A DNA stretch of 64,000 nt, taken from NCBI GenBank assembly GCA_947177445.1, contig CAMWUL010000008.1, positions 1 through 64,000 on the forward strand. The letters run 5' to 3'. The notes under the pieces were generated by a model. It was not told the origin of the DNA. It did not search any database and was given only the letters and a program-made list of their open reading frames with translations. This DNA is from an uncultured Lachnospiraceae bacterium (GTDB lineage: Bacteria; Bacillota; Clostridia; Lachnospirales; Lachnospiraceae). The translations under genes were made by a program, and so were the position numbers. Shown one piece after another: positions 28,073 through 37,535 of this stretch; positions within the stretch are counted from its first letter, which is position 1, and each line of letters starts with the position of its first letter.

Positions 28073-29779
28073 CTACGAAAGCTCCTGCTTCCACCTTGCC
28101 AGCTCTTCGTCTGCCGGGAAGTAAACCTGCAGCTGCTGTATCGTACCCAGGGCTTCCGCCTTCATCCCCTGCTTCAGGAAAAGGCGGATCCTGTCCTTCA
28201 GCTGCACGGCCAAGGCCTCCATCTCAGCAGTGGGCGTTAAGGGTTGCTCCACAGCTCTGCCATCCTCGGGCCGGCTGAATCCACAGTCTCCGGCGCCGGT
28301 TTCCGGATGCCTGCCGGCGTTTTCCAAAGATCCGTTCTCAGCCTCCGCCGCCCTTCTCTCAGCCTCTTCCACCGCCTGACCCTTATGTATTAAAATACGG
28401 AACAGCTGGCTCACTCTGCCGTCAGGCTTCTCCGCAGCCATTTTCTCCAAGGCAGCTCCCCACTGGCTGCGCTGTTCTTCGTGGGCCTCCTTATACCAAA
28501 CCGGAAGCAGACTGATCCACCAGCTTAAATCTTCCCGTTCCAGAAGCGCCTCCGCTTCCTCGCTCTGCCCCTGCAGAATATGCACATACAGCTTCCATAC
28601 CAGTACTCTGAAATACCGGAAAAGCTCGAAGCTGTTGCTTAGAAACATGGTCTGCTGTAAGGTCCATTCATCCTTATATACATCAAAATAGGCCTTTCCC
28701 TCCAGATAAAGCCGTCCGTATTCCGAGCACTCCTGCCGCATATCCAAAGCCCCGCAGGCAATAGCCATATCTCCGCAGGCACAGATCACCGCCAGCCGGG
28801 ACAGCTTTCCGCATTCCAGAATCTCCCGCCCCCGCTGTACCGCCTCCCTGTAAATGGAATCCGCCAGCTCTCTGTCTTCACTCAGGAATGCCCTCCTCAC
28901 CCGAAGCTGTATCACTGCGTCATAAAGCCCCTGAACAAAATTGGCATTATCCTCTCTATCAGGATCATAATTGCGGATTCCCTGCTCCGCCATATCCACG
29001 GCCTCTTCCCATCTGTCCCAGTAGGCATACTCTCCCGCCGCCTGAAGCCAGTAATGGATACAGCCGGGATCCTTTTCCAGAGCCGGAGTTAAAAGCTTAA
29101 GATTTCTCTCCGTTTTTTTCTTCTGCTCCTCCACATCCGTCAGAACATATCCGTAATGATGAACATAATCCTGCAATATTTTTGAAGGCGTAGGAATGGG
29201 GAAAAGAATCTCATGAATAGGATAACGAAACCTGGTCTCCGGCCTGCGTCTGACCATACGCGCAATGGAGGTGTCCGCCCACTTCTTCCCCTCATAATCC
29301 GCATAGTTTCTCACCACATAATGGGCAGACTCATAGGACACATACTCGCCGCTCAGGAAAAATCGCTCCAGCTCCGAGGTATCCTCAAACCACTCGTCGT
29401 CATCCATGAACATGAACCATTTTCCCGTGGCCGCCAGCAGGCCTGCGTTTCTGGCCGCTGCAAAATCGTTGCACCACTCAAAGGCCAGCATTTTGTCGGC
29501 CCTGGCCTCCAGACGACTGCGAAGCTGGGGACTGCAGCCTGTGTCGGTAAGAATCAGTTCGCAGGGCACCCGCTCCCGAAGCCTGGATAGGGAATCGATA
29601 CACTTCTCCGCAGTTTCCTCCCTTCCGGACATCATGATGGAAATACTCAGCAATATTTCCCCTGCTTCCCTGTCCTTTTGCCTGGCGGCAGTCTGTCGAA
29701 GGATACTCTGGCTGATCAGATTCCGCCTGCTTCCGTCCTGCCTGTATGTATTTTGCCTGTTACGACCTTGTCTGCTCAT
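28073..29779 (-). CDS. Glycosyltransferase family 2 with C-terminal TPR-like region
   Basis: ILLSISIMMSGREETAEKCIDSL...EWCNDFAAARNAGLLAATGKWFMFMDDDEWFED; directly downstream of flagellin. Confidence 0.88.
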   Translation of the reverse strand: MSRQGRNRQNTYRQDGSRRNLISQSILRQTAARQKDREAGEILLSISIMMSGREETAEKCIDSLSRLRERVPCELILTDTGCSPQLRSRLEARADKMLAFEWCNDFAAARNAGLLAATGKWFMFMDDDEWFEDTSELERFFLSGEYVSYESAHYVVRNYADYEGKKWADTSIARMVRRRPETRFRYPIHEILFPIPTPSKILQDYVHHYGYVLTDVEEQKKKTERNLKLLTPALEKDPGCIHYWLQAAGEYAYWDRWEEAVDMAEQGIRNYDPDREDNANFVQGLYDAVIQLRVRRAFLSEDRELADSIYREAVQRGREILECGKLSRLAVICACGDMAIACGALDMRQECSEYGRLYLEGKAYFDVYKDEWTLQQTMFLSNSFELFRYFRVLVWKLYVHILQGQSEEAEALLEREDLSWWISLLPVWYKEAHEEQRSQWGAALEKMAAEKPDGRVSQLFRILIHKGQAVEEAERRAAEAENGSLENAGRHPETGAGDCGFSRPEDGRAVEQPLTPTAEMEALAVQLKDRIRLFLKQGMKAEALGTIQQLQVYFPADEELARWKQELS

Positions 29780-29844
29780 AAAATAATCCCATCTTCCTCA
29801 GCATTTGCGTATGCCCCCAAATGGGGAACGCACCTCTACGCACA

Positions 29845-29875
29845 ATAGAGGGTGGCCAAAAGCCACCCTCTATTC
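29845..29875 (-). terminator. Stem-loop downstream of flagellin
   Basis: AATAGAGGGTGGC-CAAAA-GCCACCCTCTATT; strong stem but no clear U tract. Confidence 0.6.
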
Positions 29876-29907
29876 GAGTCAATTTACAACAATAATCAGA
29901 AACCTGA

Positions 29908-31425
29908 TTAGCCAAGCAGAGACAGAACGCCCTGGTTGGACTGGTTAGCCTGTGCCAGCATAGCCTGGCCAGCCTGAGACAGGATATTGTTGTTGGAGTA
30001 CTTAACCATCTCATCGGCCATATCTGTATCACGGATCTGGCTCTCTGCTGCGGTGGTGTTCTCCACTACGTTATCCAGGTTGCTGATGGTGTGCTCCAGT
30101 CTGTTCTGGATAGCACCGAGAGCGGAACGCTGTGTGGAAACCTTCTGGATTGCCTCCTTGATGGTCTCGATAGCGGACAGCGCATTGGTGCTGTCAGTAC
30201 CGTTCACCTTCAAGCCGTTGATGCCAAGACCCTTTGTGGTCATAGCGTTGAGGTTCATGTTGATCTGGTTGTCGCTGGTAGCGTCTGCACCTACATGCAG
30301 TGTCAGATTCAAAGCGCCTGTAAGGCTCTCTGTCCCGGAAACAACGCTGGCCTTCAGCTCAATCTTGTTGCCCAGTGCATCATACACATCGGCAGCATCC
30401 ACTCTGGCAACTTCCTTATTGTTAATGCTGTCATAAGCGAAGTAAGAATCCAGAGCATTTGCGGAAATCTTGTTTCCGTCTCTGTCATAGTAAGCAGCAA
30501 CTTCACCTTCACCAAATGCAGCAGTAGCATTGGTAGCGGTCAGAACTGCAGACTCCTTATAAGACGTGCCGCCTTTGGTCAAAGTAGCCTCATCCTCATC
30601 AGAAATACCTGATACGGTTACAGTAGCAATTTTATTTCCGTTCAGATCCTGAATAGTGAACTTGGTGTTGTCCGTTGCGTCTACGATCACCTTGAACTGG
30701 GAAGCTGCAGAACCGTTCAGGCTCAGAGCATATCCTACGGATGTTTTAAAGCTTGTGCCGGCACTTCCACCGGTCCCTGCAACAGTAGTAGCAGTGGCAA
30801 CGCCTGTCAGGCTGACGCCCTGGCTCTTCAGAGCGCTTGCAAGAGTGTTCTGGGTAGCCTGTGCAGCCGCAGAGTTAAAGGACACTTTCATGCTCAGACC
30901 GGTATTCTGATCTGAGATAGTAGAACTTCCCTTTGCATCGGTAACGGTGGCAGCCGTAGCTTTTTCGTAATTCTTATAGGTGTAAACTGCAACCTTGGAT
31001 ACGCTCTGGTCGCCCTTCAACAGATAAGCCTCGTTGAACTTGGTGGTCTGAGCAACACGGTCGATCTCAGTGGTCAGCTGGTCGATCTCGTTCTGGATGT
31101 AGTTTCTGTCGTTTTCAGAGTTTGTGCCGTTAGCAGCCTTTACAGCCAGCTCGTTCATTCTCTGCAGCATATCCTGAACTTCGTTCAGGGCGCCTTCTGC
31201 GGTCTGCACTGCGGAAATACCGTCCTGTGCATTAGCGGAAGCCTGTGTCAGACCTCTGATCTGCTTTCTCATTTTTTCACTGATGGACAGGCCTGCTGCA
31301 TCATCAGCTGCACGGTTAATCTTGTAACCGGAAGACAGCTTCTCAGTGGACTTTGCCTGAGATGAAGTGGTCAGTCCCAGCATTCTGCTGGAGTTCATTG
31401 CTGTTAAATTGTGTTGTACTACCAT
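29908..31425 (-). CDS. fliC: Flagellin
   Basis: MVVQHNLTAMNSSRMLGLTTSSQAKSTEKLSSGYKINRAADDAAGLSISEKMRKQIRGL...ILSQAGQAMLAQANQSNQGVLSLLG; 505 aa. Confidence 0.97.
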   Translation of the reverse strand: MVVQHNLTAMNSSRMLGLTTSSQAKSTEKLSSGYKINRAADDAAGLSISEKMRKQIRGLTQASANAQDGISAVQTAEGALNEVQDMLQRMNELAVKAANGTNSENDRNYIQNEIDQLTTEIDRVAQTTKFNEAYLLKGDQSVSKVAVYTYKNYEKATAATVTDAKGSSTISDQNTGLSMKVSFNSAAAQATQNTLASALKSQGVSLTGVATATTVAGTGGSAGTSFKTSVGYALSLNGSAASQFKVIVDATDNTKFTIQDLNGNKIATVTVSGISDEDEATLTKGGTSYKESAVLTATNATAAFGEGEVAAYYDRDGNKISANALDSYFAYDSINNKEVARVDAADVYDALGNKIELKASVVSGTESLTGALNLTLHVGADATSDNQINMNLNAMTTKGLGINGLKVNGTDSTNALSAIETIKEAIQKVSTQRSALGAIQNRLEHTISNLDNVVENTTAAESQIRDTDMADEMVKYSNNNILSQAGQAMLAQANQSNQGVLSLLG

Positions 31426-31428
31426 TTT

Positions 31429-31465
31429 ATATTCCTCCTTGAATATGAAGCCGCTTCCCTGCGGC
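31429..31465 (-). promoter_or_regulatory. Two CsrA-type hairpins in the flagellin leader, the second over the Shine-Dalgarno
   Basis: Minus strand GCCGC-AGGGAA-GCGGC (31450-31465) and ATATTC-AAGGAG-GAATAT (31429-31446); GGA in both loops; csrA and fliW are in the same locus. Confidence 0.75.
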
Positions 31466-31627
31466 CAGATGCTTTTGTTACCGTTTCCGTGATTCGCACC
31501 AGTCACTTCGGCGGTAAGTGGTACGATAGCCTCTCCCCGACTGTGCGTATCGGTTCCCTGCTACCAGAAAGCCTGAACTTGCTTTAGATCCTTTTGAACT
31601 GCAGTCCAATTGCTTTACTTGTATTTT

Positions 31628-31654
31628 ATATCGGAGTTAATTCGAATTACTTTA
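31628..31654 (-). promoter_or_regulatory. Sigma-28/SigD-type promoter for flagellin
   Basis: Minus strand TAAA-N16-CCGATAT (TAAA at 31651-31654, CCGATAT at 31628-31634). Confidence 0.8.
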
Positions 31655-31707
31655 GGGGTATTTTGAATTTTTTACAGAAAAAGCGCCCGCGCTTTTTCTG
31701 CGCGGGC

Positions 31708-32184
31708 TTATTTTTTCTGATCCATGATCTGCGGCATGACCACAGAGGATTTGCTCATATTTTTATAATAGTCATAGGCGGCCTTGGAGCTTTTTCTGCC
31801 GTCCCGGATCCCCTCCCGCTGTTTCCGGAAGTAATCCTCAATAAGCTTTTTATTTCGGGCCTCCTGGGCCTGAACCTGGACCCCTGCCTCCGTAACCTTT
31901 GACACCAGCTCCTGAAGGCGGCGGATCTGATCCACATATTTCTCCCGATTGCCGGAAAGCTCCTCCGCCACGTTGGCGTACAGACGCTCAAACCCGTTGT
32001 CCAGAGAGTTCAGCCGGTCGATCAGCATTCCCTTCTCGTCCACATAGCTGTCAAACTGATCCAGATCCACATTGTCCGCCTGGAAGATTTCCTGCTGGCG
32101 CATATTATACGCCTGAATATCCTCCAGCACCTGCAGTTTTCTCCGGAGGCTCTCCTCCAATATGACCAGATAATTTTCCGTCAT
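31708..32184 (-). CDS. Putative flagellar export chaperone (FliT/FlgN-like, coiled coil)
   Basis: Coiled-coil 158-aa ORF between fliS and flagellin, overlapping the fliS stop. Confidence 0.5.
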   Translation of the reverse strand: MTENYLVILEESLRRKLQVLEDIQAYNMRQQEIFQADNVDLDQFDSYVDEKGMLIDRLNSLDNGFERLYANVAEELSGNREKYVDQIRRLQELVSKVTEAGVQVQAQEARNKKLIEDYFRKQREGIRDGRKSSKAAYDYYKNMSKSSVVMPQIMDQKK

Positions 32185-32564
32185 GTATCCTGCCCTCTGC
32201 CCTTCTTCATGACTTCCTTCCAGGTATCCCGCATAGTGCGCAGATGCTGGTTCACTTCCTCCAGAATGTCTTTATCCTTCTTGATATTTGCCTCCACCAG
32301 TCTCTGGTTCAGGTAGGTGTACACTCTGTCAAAATCCTCCGCCACCGGATACTTCATGTCCAGAGTCTGGCGGAAATAATCGATAATATGCTCCGTCTTT
32401 ACAATATTCGTGTGGGCCTTCTGAATATCCTTCTGCTCCACCGCCACGATAGCGATATTGCAGAATTTGATTGCTCCGTCGTAGAGCATCAGTGTCAGCT
32501 CCGCAGGGGAGGCCGTCAGAATTTTGCTGTTATTGTACTGGGAATACGCGTTAGGTAGCGCCAT
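32181..32564 (-). CDS. fliS: Flagellar secretion chaperone FliS
   Basis: MALPNAYSQYNNSKILTASPAELTLMLYDGAIKFCNIA. Confidence 0.95.
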   Translation of the reverse strand: MALPNAYSQYNNSKILTASPAELTLMLYDGAIKFCNIAIVAVEQKDIQKAHTNIVKTEHIIDYFRQTLDMKYPVAEDFDRVYTYLNQRLVEANIKKDKDILEEVNQHLRTMRDTWKEVMKKGRGQDT

Positions 32565-32771
32565 AGATGCATCCTGCCTTTCTGTCGCACAAAAAATCTG
32601 TAGTGTCACATCTGCAGTCACGAAGCCTGCGCCGCAAGGCACACAAGACACTCTAAGCCAGCATATTCTGCCGGCTTAGAAATCCAGGATTCTTCATCAA
32701 ACTGCTGCAGGAAAACAAAGCGCCCACAACCTCCGCCCGTCAAGGACCTTTCGAGTTTCCATGCCCGGGAC

Positions 32772-34583
32772 TCAACCTCCCAGGAGGCTTGTCACCGCGC
32801 TTGCACCCTTCTGCAGCTTCGCCATCGCCGTCTCCATGGCTGCAAACTTAGCATACCACTTATCCTCGTAGTCTGCAAGCTTCTTTTCCAGATCCTTAAT
32901 TTTCGTGGTATATCCGTCGTAATCCTCCTTCATCTTTTTGTCCTCGTAGACTGTGAAGGCGGAACTGTACTCCGTGGGAGCCATCATATCCTGCATCTTG
33001 GAATACAGATTTTTGGAAAGGGTGCTGAAAAATTCCACCACCGTATCCGGATCGCTGGCGATCATGCTCCTGAGCTTATCCGCATTTCCGGAGGTATTGC
33101 TGTCGTCAGGGTCGCCGTCAATGTGATAAGCGTTCTTTTCATTTTCGGGAGCCGTAAAGTAGTTCAACGTCTCAATACCAAAATTGGTCAAATACATCTT
33201 ACTGCCGTTGCTCATGGTCACGCCGGAAAGCATGATTTCCTTCATGGCGCTGGACAGGGAGCCCAGGGTATCATCCTTGCGAAGCAGGGCATCCTTGATC
33301 TTCTTTTCCCACTCCTCCACGTCTGTGTCATTCATGGATGCCTTCTCTTCGTTGGTCAGAGGCTCGTATCCCTTTGCGGAGTCGGCATTGTACAGCTTAT
33401 CCATTTCATTGATCAGCTCATTGTACTCCTTGAAGAAGTTCTTGATCATGTCATAGATGCCGTCTGTATCGTCCTGGGTGGTGATCGTCACTGTCTCGTT
33501 TTCAGCCGTAACAGCGTTGACGGTAAGCGTCAGGCCGTTGATTTCAAATGTATTTTTGGAGGATTCGTAGTCCACGCCATTTAAAGTGATTATGGCGTCC
33601 TCCGCTTCATCCTTGTGGGCACCGCTTCCCGCCGTAAGTCCCAGGGTCGCCAGCAGGTCATTGCTGGCCTGATCCGCGCCTTCTATGGTAAAGTCGTTTT
33701 CCTTGCCGCTTTCCTTGGATGCAATGTAAAACCGCTGGTTTGTGGCGTCAAAGGATGCTGTCACACCCGCATCGTTGAGCTGGGTTGTCAATTGCTGCAA
33801 TGTGGTGGCAGAATTGACCTTGATCTCCTTCTCCTCGCCTCCCACCTTTACCTTAATGGTTCTGTCGCCATCGATTCCCAGAGTCCACAGGTTAGTGTCT
33901 CCGTTATAGTTCCTGGAAGGCAGCGCGCTTCCCCTCAGCGTACTGTTCGAAGGAGTTTCGGCTCCGTCCAGCCCCAGCTTGGAAAGCATGGTCACGCCGC
34001 TGATATCCATACCGGAAACGGAAAAGCTCTTGCCGCCCCCGTCCAGAACAAACTGCTGCTTCTGCGCATCAAAGGATGCATCTATCCCCGCACCCTTCAG
34101 CTGCTGCACAAATTGATCCACGGTGGTGCTGCTGTCTATGGTGATCTCGCTTCTTTGCCCGTCGACATTTACGCTGATCCTTCCCGAATTACCTTCAAAG
34201 CCCAGCTGCTCCATGGTGGTGTCTCCGTTATAAGATGCATCCAGCTTGCCGCCGGTAAGATAGGCGGATTTGGCCAGCTGCTTCACCTTCAGACTCTGGA
34301 CGCTGTTCATGGCGCCTTCGCCCGTGATCACGGATACCACATTGCTGTTGGAAACCTTCGTGGTCTTTTTTATAAAGGAGCTTTCAAATCTCATATTGCC
34401 GAGCGCTCCGTCAAAGAGCTTGATTACCTTGGAATTCAAGGTTTTCCAGGCATCCCGCTTCCACTCCAGCTTTTTCTGGGCCTTTACTGCCTCATCTACC
34501 TTGGTCTTTCTGGCCTGCACCAGCTGGGAAACAATCGTTTCCGTATCCATTCCGGACACCAGTCCATTCAGTCTCATTGCCAT
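32772..34583 (-). CDS. fliD: Flagellar hook-associated protein 2 (filament cap)
   Basis: MAMRLNGLVSGMDTETIVSQLVQARKTKVDEAVKAQKKLEWKRDAWKTLNSK. Confidence 0.95.
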   Translation of the reverse strand: MAMRLNGLVSGMDTETIVSQLVQARKTKVDEAVKAQKKLEWKRDAWKTLNSKVIKLFDGALGNMRFESSFIKKTTKVSNSNVVSVITGEGAMNSVQSLKVKQLAKSAYLTGGKLDASYNGDTTMEQLGFEGNSGRISVNVDGQRSEITIDSSTTVDQFVQQLKGAGIDASFDAQKQQFVLDGGGKSFSVSGMDISGVTMLSKLGLDGAETPSNSTLRGSALPSRNYNGDTNLWTLGIDGDRTIKVKVGGEEKEIKVNSATTLQQLTTQLNDAGVTASFDATNQRFYIASKESGKENDFTIEGADQASNDLLATLGLTAGSGAHKDEAEDAIITLNGVDYESSKNTFEINGLTLTVNAVTAENETVTITTQDDTDGIYDMIKNFFKEYNELINEMDKLYNADSAKGYEPLTNEEKASMNDTDVEEWEKKIKDALLRKDDTLGSLSSAMKEIMLSGVTMSNGSKMYLTNFGIETLNYFTAPENEKNAYHIDGDPDDSNTSGNADKLRSMIASDPDTVVEFFSTLSKNLYSKMQDMMAPTEYSSAFTVYEDKKMKEDYDGYTTKIKDLEKKLADYEDKWYAKFAAMETAMAKLQKGASAVTSLLGG

Positions 34584-34634
34584 AATTATACCCTCCTGCC
34601 CGCCTGGGCTTCATATGCGATGCATCTTCACAGA

Positions 34635-35066
34635 TCAGCGCTTCTCGTCTATGAGAATTCCCGCCAGGTCCCAGACCTTCGCGATCATATCCAGAGTCTT
34701 CTCGGGGGGCAGCTCCCGGATCACTTCCTTGGTTGTCTTATCCACGATCTTGATGGTCACGCGATTTGTGTCCTCGTGAATACCAAATACCGCCTCCGAA
34801 TTGCCCAGATTTTTATTGAGCTGCTCCACTGCCTTACGGATCTGATCGTGTGTGGCCTGCTGGTCCTTTCCCTGCTGCTCTCCGCCGTCTGCCTGTCCCT
34901 TTTCCTGGGCGTTCTCCACGACATTGATCGTTTTATCGACCTTTACCGCCGCCTGAACGCTGTCGGATACATTCTCCGGCTTTTCCGCCTGTACGGGAGC
35001 CTGTGGCTTCTGTACACTTCCCTGTGCCTGTACCGTCATAATACTTGAAATCGGTTCGATTGCCAT
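34635..35066 (-). CDS. flaG: FlaG family flagellar protein
   Basis: C-terminal EAVFGIHEDTNRVTIKIVDKTTKEVIRELPPEKTLDMIAKVWDLAGILIDEKR. Confidence 0.92.
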   Translation of the reverse strand: MAIEPISSIMTVQAQGSVQKPQAPVQAEKPENVSDSVQAAVKVDKTINVVENAQEKGQADGGEQQGKDQQATHDQIRKAVEQLNKNLGNSEAVFGIHEDTNRVTIKIVDKTTKEVIRELPPEKTLDMIAKVWDLAGILIDEKR

Positions 35067-35156
35067 TTTTTACCCACCTCCATGTGAATGTCTGAATCTT
35101 TCATGCATCTGTATTTTTTATCGGAAATATTTTCCGGATAATTAACCGTGCCGCTC

Positions 35157-35387
35157 CTATTTCCCCAGGAAATTCTGCAGCGCCTCCATACCGTCGGCGC
35201 TGACGGCCTCACGGTTGGCCTCCTGAATCTGCAGATATACCTCCTTCCGGTACACCGGCACATCCTTGGGAGCGTTGATACCGATCTTTACCTGGTCTCC
35301 CTTTACCTCCAGGATCGTGACCTCTATATTATTATTGATCACGATGGCTTCCGCCTTTTTTCTTGACAATGCCAGCACCCTACTCAC
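35157..35387 (-). CDS. csrA: Carbon storage regulator CsrA
   Basis: MSRVLALSRKKAEAIVINNNIEVTILEVKGDQVKIGINAPKDVPVYRKEVYLQIQEANREA. Confidence 0.97.
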   Translation of the reverse strand: MSRVLALSRKKAEAIVINNNIEVTILEVKGDQVKIGINAPKDVPVYRKEVYLQIQEANREAVSADGMEALQNFLGK

Positions 35388-35838
35388 CTGCCTTTCCGGC
35401 TTTCAGAGCCTCATATATAGGATACTTTACCGGATATCTGCCGTTTTCCACGATGACCTGGCAGGCCTTGTGCTCATCCACGTTAATGATAAACGGCCCC
35501 TGCAGATTGACGCTCATCTTGGTCAGATCTCCCGGCACGGATACCGTCACCAGCACCAGAATATTCTCCGGCGTAACATTTCCTGCGCCGGTCAGCAGCT
35601 CGTCGTTTACCTCCGGATCATAATCCGGCTTCACCAGAAGCGGATCCATCACCGGCATGGCAAAACCGGGCTCCTCCACAGACTGGAGAAAACGGATGCC
35701 CGTATCGGCCCCCTTCTCCTCGTCGTGAAGCAGTGCAAACCGTTTCAATTCGGGAAAACCGATAATGCCGTTTTCAAAGGTTATAATCTTTTCGTCGGAC
35801 ACCTCAATCTCCCCAAAAATCCTCGTATTGATCTTCAT
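35380..35838 (-). CDS. fliW: Flagellar assembly factor FliW
   Basis: MKINTRIFGEIEVSDEKIITFENGIIGFPELKRFALLHDEE; overlaps the csrA start by 8 nt. Confidence 0.96.
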   Translation of the reverse strand: MKINTRIFGEIEVSDEKIITFENGIIGFPELKRFALLHDEEKGADTGIRFLQSVEEPGFAMPVMDPLLVKPDYDPEVNDELLTGAGNVTPENILVLVTVSVPGDLTKMSVNLQGPFIINVDEHKACQVIVENGRYPVKYPIYEALKAGKAGE

Positions 35839-35913
35839 TTTATCTTTCCCCTTTCGATGTGTGCACGACGCAGTATACCTGCGCCCCTTCGGCCCCACAT
35901 TCTGCACCCTTCA

Positions 35914-37533
35914 TCAGATGAAGTTAAGCAAGGTCGTCTGCATCACCTTACCGGTGGCCATCAGCGCCGCCTCATAGGTCAGCTCCGCACTCTGCAGATT
36001 GATGGCTACCTCCGTGATATCCACATCCTCATTCTCACTCTTCAGAGTCTCATAGGTAGTCTTCTGGCCCTGGGTGCGGCTCTTAATCAAGTCAAGCTTG
36101 CTGCTCAGGTTACCGCAGTTGGTAATACTTAAACCTGCGTCGTCCCTGTAGCCCTGGAACGCAGTAATGGCGCTCTCAAACATTTTCTGCTCTTTATCCT
36201 TGGCATAGGTCAGAGCCTTCCCCACTGCCGCCAGCTGCTTCTCCAGCTGGGCTGTGGCTGCCTCGTTCCCTGCGGCCTCCTTCAGCATGGTCTTCAGATT
36301 ATTCTCCATGTCCTCCAGATCCAGCACATTCTGCATAATGGATACCAGATCGTCCACCTCTCTGCCGATGCCGTGCTGGAAGCACTCATCCGCCGTGGAA
36401 TTCACCCGAATCTTCTGGTTGAAGCCCACATCATATTCGATCTCCTGATGCTTTGCATCCCCGGTCAGGTATGCGGCATTATAAGTAATCTTTTTATCAG
36501 GATCATCCGGATCGGATTCACAATAAAAATAATGCTCCGGCCGAAGGTCCGTGGACTCCCAGTGCTCCTTCTGATAGGTAATGCGGATCTCGCCCTCGTT
36601 GGTCTTGGTGGCCTCATTATCCTTTACCTTCATCAGTTCCTCAAAACGGTTCGTTCCCAAAAGCAGCTCTCCGGTCTCGGGAACAAAGATTATCGCGTCG
36701 GGATCGTTCGCCGCCATGGCATAAGGATTCATGGGATTGTTCTCATAGGAATGCATGATCTGAATATCCGGCGTCTTGGGATTGCCGGCGGCATCCGTGG
36801 TCGAGGTGTCCCAGGTAACCGTCTCATATACGTTGTAATCCGGGTCGTCGGGGTCGTAGCTCTTTCTTCTCTGGAACTCGATGGAAGGCGTTCCGTCCGC
36901 CAGACAGTCATTGTAGGCCAGCCTGATCCGGTGGGTCTCCACAGAGGTAATATCATCCTCCGTCACATTAGTGGTCATATAGTTGGCGGAATTGATGTCC
37001 AAAAGCTTCCCTGTGTCCACCTTTGTCACGGAATCGATGGCGCTGGTATCCAGCTGTTCCGTAAGCGTATACTTCTGATTAACCTCCTTGCCGAAGCTTA
37101 AGGAGGTGTCCGTGCGGTATCCCGTAAACACATACCGGCCTGCGTAATCCGCATCACCCGTGGCGTATACCTCGTCCCCCAAAGCCTGCATCTGCTCCAG
37201 AACAATCTTACGATCCTCCGTCTTCAGGGAGCCGGTAGCCCCCTTGGTGCACTGCTCGATCATTTTTTTCATGACCTGGGACAAGTTATCCAGCGCCTTC
37301 TCGGTTACATCCAGCCAGCTCTCCGCATCGGGTATGTTTTTGCTGTAATACTGGGTAATCTCGGTAACATTGCTTCTCAGCCGCAGAGCGCGGATGGCAA
37401 TCACCGGATCGTCGGAAGGTCTGTTGATCTTCTTCTGAGTAGACATCTGGGTGCTCAGTTTGTCCTGGTATATCTTGTTGGTATTGATATTAGCCAGGTT
37501 ATTGCGCTGCATGATCTTATTTGTAATTCTCAT
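35914..37533 (-). CDS. flgL: Flagellar hook-associated protein 3
   Basis: MRITNKIMQRNNLANINTNKIYQDKLSTQMSTQKKINRPSDDPVIAIRALRLRSNV. Confidence 0.93.
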   Translation of the reverse strand: MRITNKIMQRNNLANINTNKIYQDKLSTQMSTQKKINRPSDDPVIAIRALRLRSNVTEITQYYSKNIPDAESWLDVTEKALDNLSQVMKKMIEQCTKGATGSLKTEDRKIVLEQMQALGDEVYATGDADYAGRYVFTGYRTDTSLSFGKEVNQKYTLTEQLDTSAIDSVTKVDTGKLLDINSANYMTTNVTEDDITSVETHRIRLAYNDCLADGTPSIEFQRRKSYDPDDPDYNVYETVTWDTSTTDAAGNPKTPDIQIMHSYENNPMNPYAMAANDPDAIIFVPETGELLLGTNRFEELMKVKDNEATKTNEGEIRITYQKEHWESTDLRPEHYFYCESDPDDPDKKITYNAAYLTGDAKHQEIEYDVGFNQKIRVNSTADECFQHGIGREVDDLVSIMQNVLDLEDMENNLKTMLKEAAGNEAATAQLEKQLAAVGKALTYAKDKEQKMFESAITAFQGYRDDAGLSITNCGNLSSKLDLIKSRTQGQKTTYETLKSENEDVDITEVAINLQSAELTYEAALMATGKVMQTTLLNFI

Positions 37534-37535
37534 AT

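Noticed and set aside
33615-35048. 477-aa plus-strand ORF antisense to fliD/flaG, and similar ORFs at 38019..39473, 39648..40865 and 3292..4542
   Set aside because: All are antisense to well-supported genes and have atypical composition; treated as artefacts of codon bias.
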